Positions 1-8,730 are shown, numbered from the stretch's first letter. The stretch is 50,842 nucleotides of DNA from CADCTB01 sp035494015 (GCA_035494015.1 DATJHJ010000115.1:1-50842), one strand, 5' to 3'. Numbers and translations are program-made. The notes: generated by a model not told the origin, from the sequence alone.

Positions 1-1188
1 CGTGAAGGCGCCGATCACGTCGTAGCGACCGGCAATTGCCGTCGACGGTTGCTGGCGGGCGAACCAGGACAGGTAGGCGCCGTCGGCCAGCAGGAACACC
101 GTCCCGCCGCTCGACGGCCCGACGGCGGCCACCGGGCTGCCGAAGACAGTGCCGTCGCCTTCGAGCGGGTCGGCGACTTCGAGCGTCGATCCGCAGATGG
201 TGCCGCCGGCGTAGAAGGGCGAGCGCCAAGCCGGCGCGCTGTTGGCGAGGAACTCGGCCTGGCCCTGGACTCGCATCCCGCGGACGAACGGGTCGTCCAT
301 CCACTCCAGGACCTCATGGCTCAGGCCGGCCTCGTGGGCATCGTACCGGGCCGGCAGCGCGTCCCCGTAGTCGACGAACGAGGAATAGATGTAGGTGTTG
401 ACCGCATGAGGGGCGCGGTCGCTGAACCCGGCCCCGTGGTACGCGTAGAAGAAGCTGCAGCCTTCGGGGGTCAAGCAGTCCTCGGGGTTCTGATCGGTGG
501 CGTAGGTGTTGTAGTCGACGAACATCGCCAGCGTGGTCGGGGCGATCTGAAGGCTCTGGAGCAGCCGGTCGAGCTGCACCTGGAGCCACTTCCCGCCGAC
601 GACGGCCTCGCTCCGGTTGGTGTACGGATTGAACACGGTCAGGCCCTGCGCGGCCGGGACGTGCAGGGTCTCGGTGGGCAGGACGTCGGGCTGGCCCAGC
701 AGCACGTGGTACTCCGGGCTGGCGCTGCCGACCTGGGCCCAGAAGTTGCCGCGCTGGTAGGCGTCGGCATACTGGGTGGTTCCGGCCCGGAACGGCGCCG
801 GTGCGAACAGGGGGGAGGAAGCGATGTCGGCGGCCATGCCCTCCCGTTCCTGCACGCAGTTGTCGGACGCGAACTGCAGCCGGAGCGGGACGAGGACGAC
901 GGGGACCGTCGTGGTCGCCGACCCGGCCCCAGGGTCGGTGCCGACCATGGAGTACGAATAGGTCACCCCGTCCGTGGTGAACGACCCCGACCACGACGGG
1001 ACCGTATCGACCCCGGCCGGAAGGGGTGCGGCCGGGGCCACGTCGGCGTCGATCTGGTGCTCGTGGAACCCGGTGGCGTGGACTCGGGTCGAGCAGGTGG
1101 CACCGCCCGCCGCCGAGGCGGCAGGGGCGGGCAGCAGGGCGGCGGTGACGGCGGCCAGGGTGGCTGCCGTCAGGATCCGAGTCGACAT
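1..1188 (-). CDS. Secreted protein of unknown function, 3' end beyond the window
   Basis: An open frame of 396 codons starts at ATG 1188 and runs off the left edge without a stop. The start follows a GGAGGAG ribosome site by a few bases. Residues 1 to about 26 are a typical Sec signal peptide (MSTRILTA..., hydrophobic Ala/Leu core, AASA cleavage-like end). The mature part has paired cysteines and, near residue 290, the motif SHEVLEWMDDP, in which a His-Glu pair is followed by a second Glu. This resembles a metal-site motif in uncharacterised secreted bacterial proteins, but I cannot assign catalysis. It is divergent from the TPR gene across a 125-bp gap containing a strong palindrome, so the two may share control. 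Gene reality is well supported by the signal peptide and ribosome site; function is unknown. Confidence 0.8.
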   Translation of the reverse strand, partial: MSTRILTAATLAAVTAALLPAPAASAAGGATCSTRVHATGFHEHQIDADVAPAAPLPAGVDTVPSWSGSFTTDGVTYSYSMVGTDPGAGSATTTVPVVLVPLRLQFASDNCVQEREGMAADIASSPLFAPAPFRAGTTQYADAYQRGNFWAQVGSASPEYHVLLGQPDVLPTETLHVPAAQGLTVFNPYTNRSEAVVGGKWLQVQLDRLLQSLQIAPTTLAMFVDYNTYATDQNPEDCLTPEGCSFFYAYHGAGFSDRAPHAVNTYIYSSFVDYGDALPARYDAHEAGLSHEVLEWMDDPFVRGMRVQGQAEFLANSAPAWRSPFYAGGTICGSTLEVADPLEGDGTVFGSPVAAVGPSSGGTVFLLADGAYLSWFARQQPSTAIAGRYDVIGAFT

Positions 1189-1239
1189 CTTCCACTCCTC
1201 CGTTCTCCTCGGCTGCCAGAGGGGCGTTCAGGGTGGGGT

Positions 1240-1269
1240 CGCACCGTTCATTTCGTACTGAACGGTGCG
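1240..1269. promoter_or_regulatory. 30-bp operator-like palindrome between divergent genes
   Basis: The arms CGCACCGTTCA (1240-1250) and TGAACGGTGCG (1259-1269) are perfect 11-bp inverted repeats around an 8-base centre. The palindrome lies between the start of the leftward secreted protein (1188) and the rightward TPR protein (1314), where a regulator controlling both would bind. A shorter relative with the same CGTTC...ACTGAACG core lies just downstream of the TPR gene (3354-3367). Operator function is inferred from position and symmetry. Confidence 0.6.
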
Positions 1270-1313
1270 GCGCGACCGGCCCCGGGCGGCCGGGGGGCAA
1301 ACTGGACGCCGAC

Positions 1314-3344
1314 ATGGGGACGGTCGAAGAGATCCGCGCCGCCCTGGAGGGCTTCGACCTCGGCGCGGCAGCCGAGCTGCTCGACCGGTACCTGTCGACA
1401 CAGGACGACCCTGAGCTGCGGCTCGTCCGCGGCCAGCTCGCCTATTTGTTCGCCGACTTCGACGTGGCCCGCCGGCACTTCGAGGCGTCCCTCGAGACCT
1501 TCCGCGCCGGCGGCGAGATGAACCGGGCCGGCTTCGTCGCCAGCTGGCTCGGCCGTCTGTTCTTCGACGGCATCGGCAACCAGGTGGCGGGGCGGGCGTG
1601 GCTGGCCCGGGCCCGCCGGATGGTGGCCGACCTCGAGCCGTGCGTGGAACAGGGGTGGGTCGTCCTGGCCACCGTCGGGTGCAGCGTCGCCGATGCCGGC
1701 GCCCTCCAGCGCGACGCTCGGTTGGCCCTCGATATCGCCCGCCGCTTCAGCGATCCCGACCTTGAGGCCAAGGCCCTGGCCGACGGGGGCCTGGCCCTCG
1801 TGTCGGCCGGCCACATCGGCGAGGGCCTGGGCTGGATCGACGAAGCGATGGCCATGGCGACCGGGGAGCGGGGCGTCAGCCCGGCGGTCAAGTCCCAGGT
1901 CGTGTGCTCCCTGTTCACGGCCTGCGAGCGCACCGGGGATCTGGCCCGGGCCCAGGCGTGGATGCAGGTGCTGACCGAGGCCGGCATGTTCGGCCCCCGC
2001 CAACCGGCGATGGGTCTCGCCCACTGCTCCAACGCCTGCGGGCTCCTGCTGACCGAGGCGGGCCGGTGGACCGAAGCCGAGGCCCTCCTGAGCCAAGCCG
2101 CCGCCATCGGCGGCCGGGGTGTCTACTTCACCCGGCTCAACACGGTCGTCGCCCTGGCCGAACTTCGCCTTCGCCAGGGCCGGCTCGACGAGGCCGAGGC
2201 GCTCCTGCTCGGCCATGACGACCGGGTGGAGGCGCTGCGTCCGTGGGCGCGCCTGCACCTCGCCCGCCGCGACTTCGAGCTGGCCGCGGCGGTGGCGCGC
2301 CGGGGCCTCCGCCTCCTCGGCCAGGACCGGGTCCGCGCCGCCGGCCTCCTGGCCGTGCTCGTGGAGGCCGAGCTCGGACGAGGTGACCTGGAGGCGGCCG
2401 CCGACGCCGCGGCCGCCATGGAACGTATGGCCGGGGAGTCGGAGAGCGTGGCGGCCCGCGCCGAGGCCGCGTTCGCCCGGGCCCGCGTAGACGCCGCCTC
2501 GGGGCGGGAGGAGGAGGCGATCAGCCTCTTGTGCGCCACGCTCGCCGAGATCGCCGGAAGTGACATCCCCCTGGTCAGTGCCAAGCTCCACCTCGAGCTG
2601 GCCCGCCTGCAGGCGAACCACAACCAGGCGGCCGCCCGGGCCGACGCCCGCGCCGTCGCCGCCATCCACGCTCGGCTGGACGCGCCCATTGCCGGCGAGG
2701 ACGTGGCCCTGCTCCGGACGCTCGGCGTCGACGGCTCCGACCAGCGACCGACGGCCATGTTGTCCCGCCAGGGCGACAAGTGGACGGTCCGCGTGGGGAC
2801 CACGTCCGCCCAGCTTCGGGACACGAAAGGGCTGCGCTACCTGGCCGAGCTGATCTCGTGCTCGCCGGTCGAGCGCCACGTCCTGAACCTCGTCGACGTC
2901 GCCGAGGGAACACCCGCCGATCCGGGCCTCCAGCGCCGGCAACTGGGCGACGCCGGCGAACTGCTCGACGCCACGGCCAAGGCGGCGTACCGGCGGCGGA
3001 TCGAGGACCTGCGGGCCGAGGTGGAGGCCGCCCTCGACGTGGGTGACGACGACCGAGCGGCCCGGGCCGACGCCGAGATCGACGCCCTGGTCACCGAGCT
3101 GTCCCGCGCCGTCGGGCTGGGCGGCCGCGACCGGCGCGCCGCGTCGGCGGCCGAGCGGGCCCGGCTCAACGTGACCCGGGCCCTCCGGGCCGCCATCGCT
3201 CGGGTCGCCGAGGTGCAGCCGGTGGCGGGAGCATCGCTCGACCGCGCCGTCCGCACCGGCCTCTACTGCGCCTACGAACCGTCCCCGGAGGACGAGGTCG
3301 TGTGGTCGACCGGTCCCGGAGCGCAGATGTTCACTTCCGCCTGA
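1314..3344 (+). CDS. TPR-rich protein with actinobacterial regulator-type C-terminal domain
   Basis: This 676-residue protein is read from ATG 1314 (MGTVEEIR); an in-frame start at 1233 would place coding over the palindrome and is less likely. Residues about 10-450 are Ala/Leu/Arg/Glu-rich helical pairs typical of tetratricopeptide repeats. Residues about 485-676 (WTVRVGTTSAQLRDTKGLRYL onward) match the C-terminal module seen at the end of large actinobacterial AfsR/LuxR-like ATPases and cyclase-type regulators, including the acidic/basic helix and the final YxYEPSPED-like stretch. The usual N-terminal cyclase or P-loop ATPase part is absent and I see no Walker motif or clear helix-turn-helix. 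It is probably a signalling or scaffold protein; the flanking palindromes suggest a regulatory role. Exact function is unknown. Confidence 0.85.
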   Translation: MGTVEEIRAALEGFDLGAAAELLDRYLSTQDDPELRLVRGQLAYLFADFDVARRHFEASLETFRAGGEMNRAGFVASWLGRLFFDGIGNQVAGRAWLARARRMVADLEPCVEQGWVVLATVGCSVADAGALQRDARLALDIARRFSDPDLEAKALADGGLALVSAGHIGEGLGWIDEAMAMATGERGVSPAVKSQVVCSLFTACERTGDLARAQAWMQVLTEAGMFGPRQPAMGLAHCSNACGLLLTEAGRWTEAEALLSQAAAIGGRGVYFTRLNTVVALAELRLRQGRLDEAEALLLGHDDRVEALRPWARLHLARRDFELAAAVARRGLRLLGQDRVRAAGLLAVLVEAELGRGDLEAAADAAAAMERMAGESESVAARAEAAFARARVDAASGREEEAISLLCATLAEIAGSDIPLVSAKLHLELARLQANHNQAAARADARAVAAIHARLDAPIAGEDVALLRTLGVDGSDQRPTAMLSRQGDKWTVRVGTTSAQLRDTKGLRYLAELISCSPVERHVLNLVDVAEGTPADPGLQRRQLGDAGELLDATAKAAYRRRIEDLRAEVEAALDVGDDDRAARADAEIDALVTELSRAVGLGGRDRRAASAAERARLNVTRALRAAIARVAEVQPVAGASLDRAVRTGLYCAYEPSPEDEVVWSTGPGAQMFTSA

Positions 3345-3367
3345 ACGGGCGCCCGTTCGACTGAACG
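3343..3367. promoter_or_regulatory. Adjoining palindromes at the TPR stop / upstream of the repeat protein
   Basis: GAACGGGCGCCCGTTC (3343-3358) is a perfect 16-bp palindrome that includes two bases of the TPR stop codon. It runs into CGTTC-GACT-GAACG (3354-3367), which repeats the half-site seen at 1240-1269. The next gene starts at 3429. This could be a terminator hairpin, an operator for the downstream gene, or both; the shared half-site favours a regulator-binding role. Confidence 0.5.
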
Positions 3368-3428
3368 CCTGATGGGCAGACCGGTCGCCGACGCGGGCCT
3401 CCGGCGACCTGACGAGGAGGCGCCGACG

Positions 3429-5795
3429 ATGGTTGGGACTCACCCCAGGTGGTGGAGCGCGCCGATCGCCGCGATCGTGGTGCTGGCGTTGGCGCCGGCG
3501 GCTGCGAGCGGGTCCGTCGGCTCGGGATGGGCGGTGGTTCCCAGCCCGAACCCGTCCACCCAACAGGGATCGCTGGCCGCCGTCTCGTGCCCGGCGCCCT
3601 CGGCGTGCCTCGCCGTCGGCTGGTGGGCCACCGTGACCGCCACCGAGCAGCCCCTGGCCGAGCGATGGGACGGGGCCCGGTGGACGGACATGGCGGTCGC
3701 CGGCCCGGCGGGCGCGCCCGCCAGCTCCCTGCACGCGGTCACCTGCCCGACCGCGACGACGTGCTTGGCGGCGGGGAGCGCCATCGACGCGTCCGGCACG
3801 CAGCACACCCTCATCGAGCGTTGGGACGGGTCGGCGTGGAGCGTCCTGCCCGCCGCCGACCCGCCGGGGGCGACGACGGTCAGCCTGAACGGCCTGTCCT
3901 GCCCGTCCACCACGAGCTGCACGGCGGTCGGCAGCAGCCGGTCGCCGGCCGGCGTGCCGGCCCCGCTGGCCGAGTCCTGGGACGGCCACACGTGGTCCCT
4001 GCAACCCACGCCCAGCCCGGCCTCGACCGCAGGCGGCCGCCTAACGGGCGTGTCGTGCGCCTCGCCGACGGCGTGCACGGCAGTCGGGACCACCCTCGAC
4101 CAGCGGGCGTTCGCCGAGCACTGGGACGGGACGTCATGGGCGCTGGACGCCGCCGCCGCTCCACCGGGCGCGGATCTCAGCGCCCTGAACGCGGTGGTGT
4201 GCCCGGCCCCGTCGACCTGTATCGCCGCCGGCAGCTCGGCCAGCAAGAAGAGCGGGATCTTCGGGCCGGGCCCCCTCGCCGAGCGGTGGGACGGCTCGGG
4301 CTGGACGGTTGTCGGGGCGGTCAACCCGCCCGACGCCTTCCACGGCAGCGAGTTCACGTCCCTTTCATGCCTGTCGACGACGGCCTGCACCGCCGTCGGG
4401 CACGCCTCCACGACGGCCGGCCCCCAGGCGGCGCTCGCCGAGGGATGGGACGGCGGGGCCTGGACCATCCAGTCGACCCCGGCCACCTCGTCGGCCGGCG
4501 TCGCCAACCTCGCCGGGGTGAGCTGCCCGGTAGGCGGCTCGTGCACGGCGGTGGGCACCGTCGAGCGCAACACCGCCGTGCCCCAGACCCTGGCCGAGCA
4601 GTTCGACGGCCGCAAGTGGGCGCTCTCGGGCACGGTCGACCACGACGGCGCCCAGGTCAGCTCGCTTATCGCCGTTTCGTGCCCTTCACCGGACCGCTGC
4701 ATGGCCGTCGGGACGGCCAACGCCAGCCGTCGGGCCACCGGCGACTATCCGTCCTTCGCCGGGGCCCAGAGCGGGCTGAGCGAATGGTTCGACGGGACGG
4801 GCTGGGCCCTGGTCCCCGTGCGCAACCCGCCCGACGGCGGCGGGGTCGAGCTGGACGGGGTGGCGTGCGCGTCGCCCGCGAGCTGCGTCGCCGTCGGCTC
4901 CTACGACGTCAAGGGAACGCAGGTCACCCTGGCCGAGCGTTGGGACGGCCACAGCTGGGTCGGCCAGCACGCCGCCGACCCGGCCAACCTGGAGAGCGCC
5001 TCGCTCCGGGCCGTGTCCTGCACCGCGGCGGACAGCTGCACCGCGGTCGGCACGTGGACCGACTGGAGCGGGAACGACTACACCCTGGCCGAGCGTTGGG
5101 ACGGCCGGGCCTGGGCGATCCAACCGACCCCGAACCCGCCGGACAGCAGCGCCGGCACCTTGACCGGCGTGTCGTGCAGCAGCGCCAGCGCCTGCATGGC
5201 CGTCGGCTTCTACATCGGCCCCGACGACAACGGGACCCGCTTGTACGCCATCGCCGAGAGCTGGGACGGCAGCAGCTGGACCATCCAACCGGTTCCCGAC
5301 CCGGTTCCCAGCTTCGGGGCCACGTCGGGCGACGGCTTCAGCGACGTGTCCTGCACCTCGCCGACGGCCTGCATCGCGGTCGGGAACTACGAGACGTTCG
5401 ACCGGCCCGACCCTGTGCCCACCCTGGCCGAGCGCTGGGACGGCCAGCGCTGGACCTGGCAGCCCACCCCGAACCCGGCCAACATCTCCGACGCCCTGGA
5501 GAACCTGTCGGCCATCTCGTGCACCTCGGCGACCAGCTGCCGTGCCGTGGGCTACTACTACGGCGGCACGGGGACGAATTCGGGCATCCACACCATCGGT
5601 GAGCGCTGGGACGGGACGAGCTGGGCCCTCGATCCCCCCGCCGAGCCGGCCGGGGCCCAGGTGGCCCGGCTGAACGGGGTGTCCTGCGTGGCGACCGGAT
5701 GCCGGGCGGTCGGGAACTTCAGCTACGAGGACGGCTCGATTTCCCGCGACGCCTGGCCCACCTTCACCTTGACCGAGGCATCGGCCGCGCACTGA
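3429..5795 (+). CDS. Secreted protein of about 14 tandem Cys-paired WDG repeats
   Basis: The 788-residue product starts at ATG 3429, just after a GACGAGGAGG ribosome site; an earlier in-frame ATG at 3372 lacks one. A Sec signal peptide (about residues 1-30, ending AAASG) is followed by 14 repeats of roughly 50-60 residues. The consensus is SL-x-AVSCP-x5-C-x-AVG, a variable loop, then LAERWDG-x-x-W and a Pro-rich linker. Each repeat carries two cysteines five residues apart, consistent with one disulphide per blade outside the cell. The last repeat is degenerate and lacks WDG. The pattern predicts a beta-propeller-like or solenoid surface protein. No catalytic motif or anchor is visible. Confidence 0.85.
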   Translation: MVGTHPRWWSAPIAAIVVLALAPAAASGSVGSGWAVVPSPNPSTQQGSLAAVSCPAPSACLAVGWWATVTATEQPLAERWDGARWTDMAVAGPAGAPASSLHAVTCPTATTCLAAGSAIDASGTQHTLIERWDGSAWSVLPAADPPGATTVSLNGLSCPSTTSCTAVGSSRSPAGVPAPLAESWDGHTWSLQPTPSPASTAGGRLTGVSCASPTACTAVGTTLDQRAFAEHWDGTSWALDAAAAPPGADLSALNAVVCPAPSTCIAAGSSASKKSGIFGPGPLAERWDGSGWTVVGAVNPPDAFHGSEFTSLSCLSTTACTAVGHASTTAGPQAALAEGWDGGAWTIQSTPATSSAGVANLAGVSCPVGGSCTAVGTVERNTAVPQTLAEQFDGRKWALSGTVDHDGAQVSSLIAVSCPSPDRCMAVGTANASRRATGDYPSFAGAQSGLSEWFDGTGWALVPVRNPPDGGGVELDGVACASPASCVAVGSYDVKGTQVTLAERWDGHSWVGQHAADPANLESASLRAVSCTAADSCTAVGTWTDWSGNDYTLAERWDGRAWAIQPTPNPPDSSAGTLTGVSCSSASACMAVGFYIGPDDNGTRLYAIAESWDGSSWTIQPVPDPVPSFGATSGDGFSDVSCTSPTACIAVGNYETFDRPDPVPTLAERWDGQRWTWQPTPNPANISDALENLSAISCTSATSCRAVGYYYGGTGTNSGIHTIGERWDGTSWALDPPAEPAGAQVARLNGVSCVATGCRAVGNFSYEDGSISRDAWPTFTLTEASAAH

Positions 5796-5856
5796 GCCTC
5801 TGCGGAAAACGGCGCCGCGCACAGCACTAGCAACGACAACCAAACCGGAGGGATGC

Positions 5857-6192
5857 ATGAAGCAACGAATGGCAAGAGGACTCGTCGCCCTGGCGCTCGT
5901 CGGCGGCGGGGCGGCGGCCATGGGGTCGGCGCCCGCGTCGGCCGACGTGATCGCCTGCCAATACCTGCAGTACGGCGCAACGCTCGGATGCGCCACCGTC
6001 CCTGCACCCGCCTCCCCGGCGGGCTTCCTGGCCGTGGGGGTCGGCAACGAGCTCGTCCCGGTTCCCGCGGGACAGACACCGACGACCACCCAGACCTACG
6101 TCTGCCTCTACAACACGTCCGGGGTCCCCACCTGCGTGTCGCAGACGCTCGGCGTGCCCGCCCTGTTCTCGGTGGGCGCCGGTACGACCTGA
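5857..6192 (+). CDS. Small secreted four-cysteine protein
   Basis: This 111-residue protein starts at ATG 5857, preceded by CGGAGGGATGC. Residues 1-29 are a clear signal peptide (basic MKQRMAR, hydrophobic core, APASA-DV cleavage site). The mature part of about 82 residues has four cysteines in two pairs and is Thr/Pro/Val-rich, suggesting a small disulphide-stabilised extracellular domain. It follows the 14-repeat protein by 61 bp in the same direction and may be co-expressed with it. I do not recognise a family. Confidence 0.75.
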   Translation: MKQRMARGLVALALVGGGAAAMGSAPASADVIACQYLQYGATLGCATVPAPASPAGFLAVGVGNELVPVPAGQTPTTTQTYVCLYNTSGVPTCVSQTLGVPALFSVGAGTT

Positions 6193-6302
6193 GCCGGAAG
6201 GAGGAGGCCGAGGACGCTGCGAGGAACAGGAACGGCGATCCTCCTGCATTTGTGCTCGCCGAGCCCTACCATCGCGGCCGGACTAGCAGACAGGAGGCCA
6301 CG

Positions 6303-6605
6303 ATGGCCGTCGTAGCTCACGTCGTTCTACGGGGTGTCACCCGCGAGCAGTATGACGCCGTTCGGTCCGCCGGGGACTGGCTGAACAACTCTCCGGAGGG
6401 TGGTATCTCGCACGTGACTTGGTGGGAGGGCGACGACTGCCACAACATCGACGCGTGGGAGAGCGAAGCCGCATTCGGCTCGTTTGGCGAGAACCGGCTG
6501 GGGCCAGCGATGGGCCAAGCCGGCGTCACGGTGACACCAGAGGTCACGTTCCACGACGCCCATGAGGTGTTCCTCCCGAAGGCCATCACGATCACGGCCA
6601 CGTAG
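6303..6605 (+). CDS. Conserved 100-residue protein, probable ferredoxin-like (ABM-type) fold
   Basis: Start ATG 6303 follows a good AGGAGG site; a longer open frame extends upstream but its sequence there is unlike a protein. The product is a compact 100-residue domain, MAVVAHVVLRGVTREQYDAVR... with a conserved-looking WWEGDDCHNIDAWES centre and a PEVTFHDAHEVFLP end. The beta-alpha-beta layout and 'AWES..AF..F' segment resemble Dabb/ABM stress-response or monooxygenase-like small domains. No signal peptide is present, so it is cytoplasmic. Function unknown. Confidence 0.75.
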   Translation: MAVVAHVVLRGVTREQYDAVRSAGDWLNNSPEGGISHVTWWEGDDCHNIDAWESEAAFGSFGENRLGPAMGQAGVTVTPEVTFHDAHEVFLPKAITITAT

Positions 6606-6609
6606 GAGC

Positions 6610-6667
6610 GGCACCGGGATCGCCCTCCGGGTCCATTCACCGATCGGCGAACGGGACCCGGGGTGCC
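6610..6667. terminator. Interrupted hairpin between convergent genes
   Basis: GGCACC (6610-6615) pairs with GGTGCC (6662-6667), and CCGGGTCC (6627-6634) with GGACCCGG (6654-6661), giving a nested stem that encloses a smaller CCGATCGG palindrome. It lies between the rightward 100-residue gene and the leftward glnK, where a two-way terminator is expected. There is no T tract, as is usual in such GC-rich genomes. Confidence 0.45.
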
Positions 6668-6721
6668 GGCCGCCGATCACCCGAGCAGGTCGCCCGCCCC
6701 AACACCCGGGGCCGGCGGCCT

Positions 6722-7060
6722 CTATAAGGCGTCCGAGCCGCGCTCGCCGGTGCGCACCCGGATCAGCGCGTCCACCGGGGTGATCCAGACCTTGCCGTCG
6801 CCGATCCGGTCGGTTCGGGCCGCGGCGACGATGACCTCAGCCACGCTCTCCGCGTCGGCGTCCTCGGTCACCACCTCGATGCGGACCTTGGGGACGAAGT
6901 CCACCGTGTACTCGGCGCCCCGGTAGACCTCGGTGTGGCCCCGCTGGCGTCCGAAGCCTCGGACCTCCGACACGGTCATCCCGTGCACGTCGTAGGCCTG
7001 CAGCGCCTCCTTGACGGCGTCGAGCTTGAACGGCTTCACGACGGCGGTGACGAGTCGCAT
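6722..7060 (-). CDS. glnK: P-II nitrogen regulatory protein GlnK
   Basis: The 112-residue product is a standard-length P-II protein starting at ATG 7060 (MRLVTAVVKPFKLDAVKEAL). The T-loop carries Tyr51 in GAEYTVDFVPK, the position modified by uridylylation or adenylylation in this family. The B-loop TDRIGDGKVWITPVD that contacts ATP/ADP is intact. Its ATG overlaps the TGA of amt by one base (TGATG), so it is the second gene of an amt-glnK operon and probably translationally coupled. Family knowledge: the trimer binds 2-oxoglutarate and ATP and plugs the ammonium channel when nitrogen is plentiful. The amt linkage makes glnK a better name than glnB. Confidence 0.95.
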   Translation of the reverse strand: MRLVTAVVKPFKLDAVKEALQAYDVHGMTVSEVRGFGRQRGHTEVYRGAEYTVDFVPKVRIEVVTEDADAESVAEVIVAAARTDRIGDGKVWITPVDALIRVRTGERGSDAL

Positions 7061-8730
7061 CAGACCGCGCTCCCGTCCGGCTCGGTGCCGGCGACCGTGC
7101 CGGGGCGGGTCATGAGCGCCGGCTCGATGGGCCGGGCGTCGGCCACCGAGTGCCCGGGGGCGTGCCCGCTTCCCGAGGTGGTCACCACGACGAAGTCCGG
7201 GTAGCAGACGGATCCGAACTCCGAGAAGTCCAGCCCCTCCAACTCCGCCGACTCGGACACCCGCAGCTGCATGAACCGGCCGGCGACCTTGAAGATGAGG
7301 TAGGTGATGCCGAAGGCCCACGCCATGCCGACCACCGCGTGGACGACCTGGGCGCCGAGCTGACCGACGTCTCCGTACAGGAGGCCCTTGACCGTGCCGT
7401 TGACCCCGTTCCACTTGTCGCCGTAGGTGCCGTCGGCGAAGATCCCAACCGACAGGACGCCCCACATGCCGCACACACCGTGAACCGAGATGGCGCCGCA
7501 GGGGTCGTCGACGTGGGCGACGTGGTCGAAGAACCAGACGCCGTAGCAGACGAGGAAGCCGGCGACGATCCCGATGATGCAGGCGGCCCACGGGGCGATG
7601 AAGGCGCAGGGGGCGGTGACGGCGACCAGGCCGGCGAGCATGCCATTGCACGTCATCGATATGTCCGGTTTGCCCCATTTGGCGTTGGTCCAGGCCATGG
7701 CGGTGACGGTGCCGAAGCAGCCGGAGAGGAGGGTGTTCACCGCCACCACGGAGATGCGCAGGTCCGTAGCGCCGAACGTCGAGCCGGGGTTGAAGCCCAT
7801 CCACCCGAAGACCAGGACGAGGGTGCCCACCACGACGTAGCCGAGGTTGTGGCCCGGGAACGCGTTCGGCGTCCCGTCCTTGTTGAACTTGCCGACCCGG
7901 GGCCCGAGGATGACGGCGAGAGCCAGGGCGGCCCAGCCGCCGGTGCCGTGCACCACCCCGGAGCCGGCGAAGTCGACCGCGCCGTGGCCCAGGTGCATGC
8001 TCTGGCCGATGTGGGCGAGGAAGCCGCCGCCCCACACCCAGTTGCCGTAGATCGGGTAGATGACGGCGCCCATGGCCACTTCGGCCAGGATGAACCCGGC
8101 GAAGGAGATCCGCTCGGCGATGGCGCCGATGATGATGTAGCCCGCCGTCTCCATGAACACGACCTGGAACAGGAACATGGCCAGGACGCCCACGTCATAC
8201 CCGTGGCCGCTCTGGAGGAAGAAGCCGTGGGTGCCGATCAGGCCGGCGTTGCCGTGGGGGAAGATGCCGCTCAGCGGGCCGAGGCCGCCCAGGTTGGCCA
8301 CTGGGGCGACACCGCCGAAGTGGAAGGCGAACCCGACCGCGAAGTAGGCGATCAGGGCGATGGCGAACGAGGCGATGTTCATCATCATCATATGGCCGGC
8401 GTTCTTGGCCCGGGTCAGCCCGGTGACGAGCAGAGCGAACCCCACCTGCATGAACAGGACCAGGTAGCCGGTCATCAGCAGCCAGGTGAAGTTCACCGAT
8501 ATGCGCAGGTGGCCGGCCTCGTTGGCCAGCTGGTTGATGCCGGCCTGCGATAGCGGGACGTCGGTGCCGGGCTGGACGTCCGGCGGGTTGGTCGCCGTCT
8601 GGTAGTCGGAGATGGTGCCGGTCTGGGTGCCGGCGGCGTCGCCGTTGTGGCCGGAGAACTGGGCGCCGACGATGCAGAGGGCGATGAACGTGAGCACGGT
8701 CAGGACGACGAGCTTCTGGCCCCTGGACAC
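7060..8730 (-). CDS. amt: Ammonium transporter Amt
   Basis: This 556-residue integral membrane protein starts at GTG 8730, ten bases after GGAGGAGG. It begins with a hydrophobic segment followed by a polar, probably extracytoplasmic stretch (about residues 27-75), then about eleven membrane helices. Amt signatures are visible: the VDFAGSGVVHGTGGW segment around residues 245-262 with the conserved Asp and first pore His, and AISVHGVCGMWG near residue 415 with the second pore His. A C-terminal tail of about 50 residues beyond the usual AmtB end is Gly/Ser/Pro-rich. It imports ammonium across the cytoplasmic membrane and is co-transcribed with glnK. Nitrogen-dependent control is expected; I could not identify a convincing GlnR box. 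Confidence 0.95.
   Translation of the reverse strand: MSRGQKLVVLTVLTFIALCIVGAQFSGHNGDAAGTQTGTISDYQTATNPPDVQPGTDVPLSQAGINQLANEAGHLRISVNFTWLLMTGYLVLFMQVGFALLVTGLTRAKNAGHMMMMNIASFAIALIAYFAVGFAFHFGGVAPVANLGGLGPLSGIFPHGNAGLIGTHGFFLQSGHGYDVGVLAMFLFQVVFMETAGYIIIGAIAERISFAGFILAEVAMGAVIYPIYGNWVWGGGFLAHIGQSMHLGHGAVDFAGSGVVHGTGGWAALALAVILGPRVGKFNKDGTPNAFPGHNLGYVVVGTLVLVFGWMGFNPGSTFGATDLRISVVAVNTLLSGCFGTVTAMAWTNAKWGKPDISMTCNGMLAGLVAVTAPCAFIAPWAACIIGIVAGFLVCYGVWFFDHVAHVDDPCGAISVHGVCGMWGVLSVGIFADGTYGDKWNGVNGTVKGLLYGDVGQLGAQVVHAVVGMAWAFGITYLIFKVAGRFMQLRVSESAELEGLDFSEFGSVCYPDFVVVTTSGSGHAPGHSVADARPIEPALMTRPGTVAGTEPDGSAV

Noticed and set aside
1248..4004. A 918-codon leftward open frame opposite the TPR gene
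   Set aside because: It is antisense to well-supported genes, Arg/Gly/Pro-rich, and has no domain; such frames arise from strong G/C third-position bias.
6722..8035. A long leftward frame fusing GlnK with an Amt-frame shadow
   Set aside because: The TGATG overlap and the exact P-II start at 7060 show that glnK is a separate gene in a different frame from amt.
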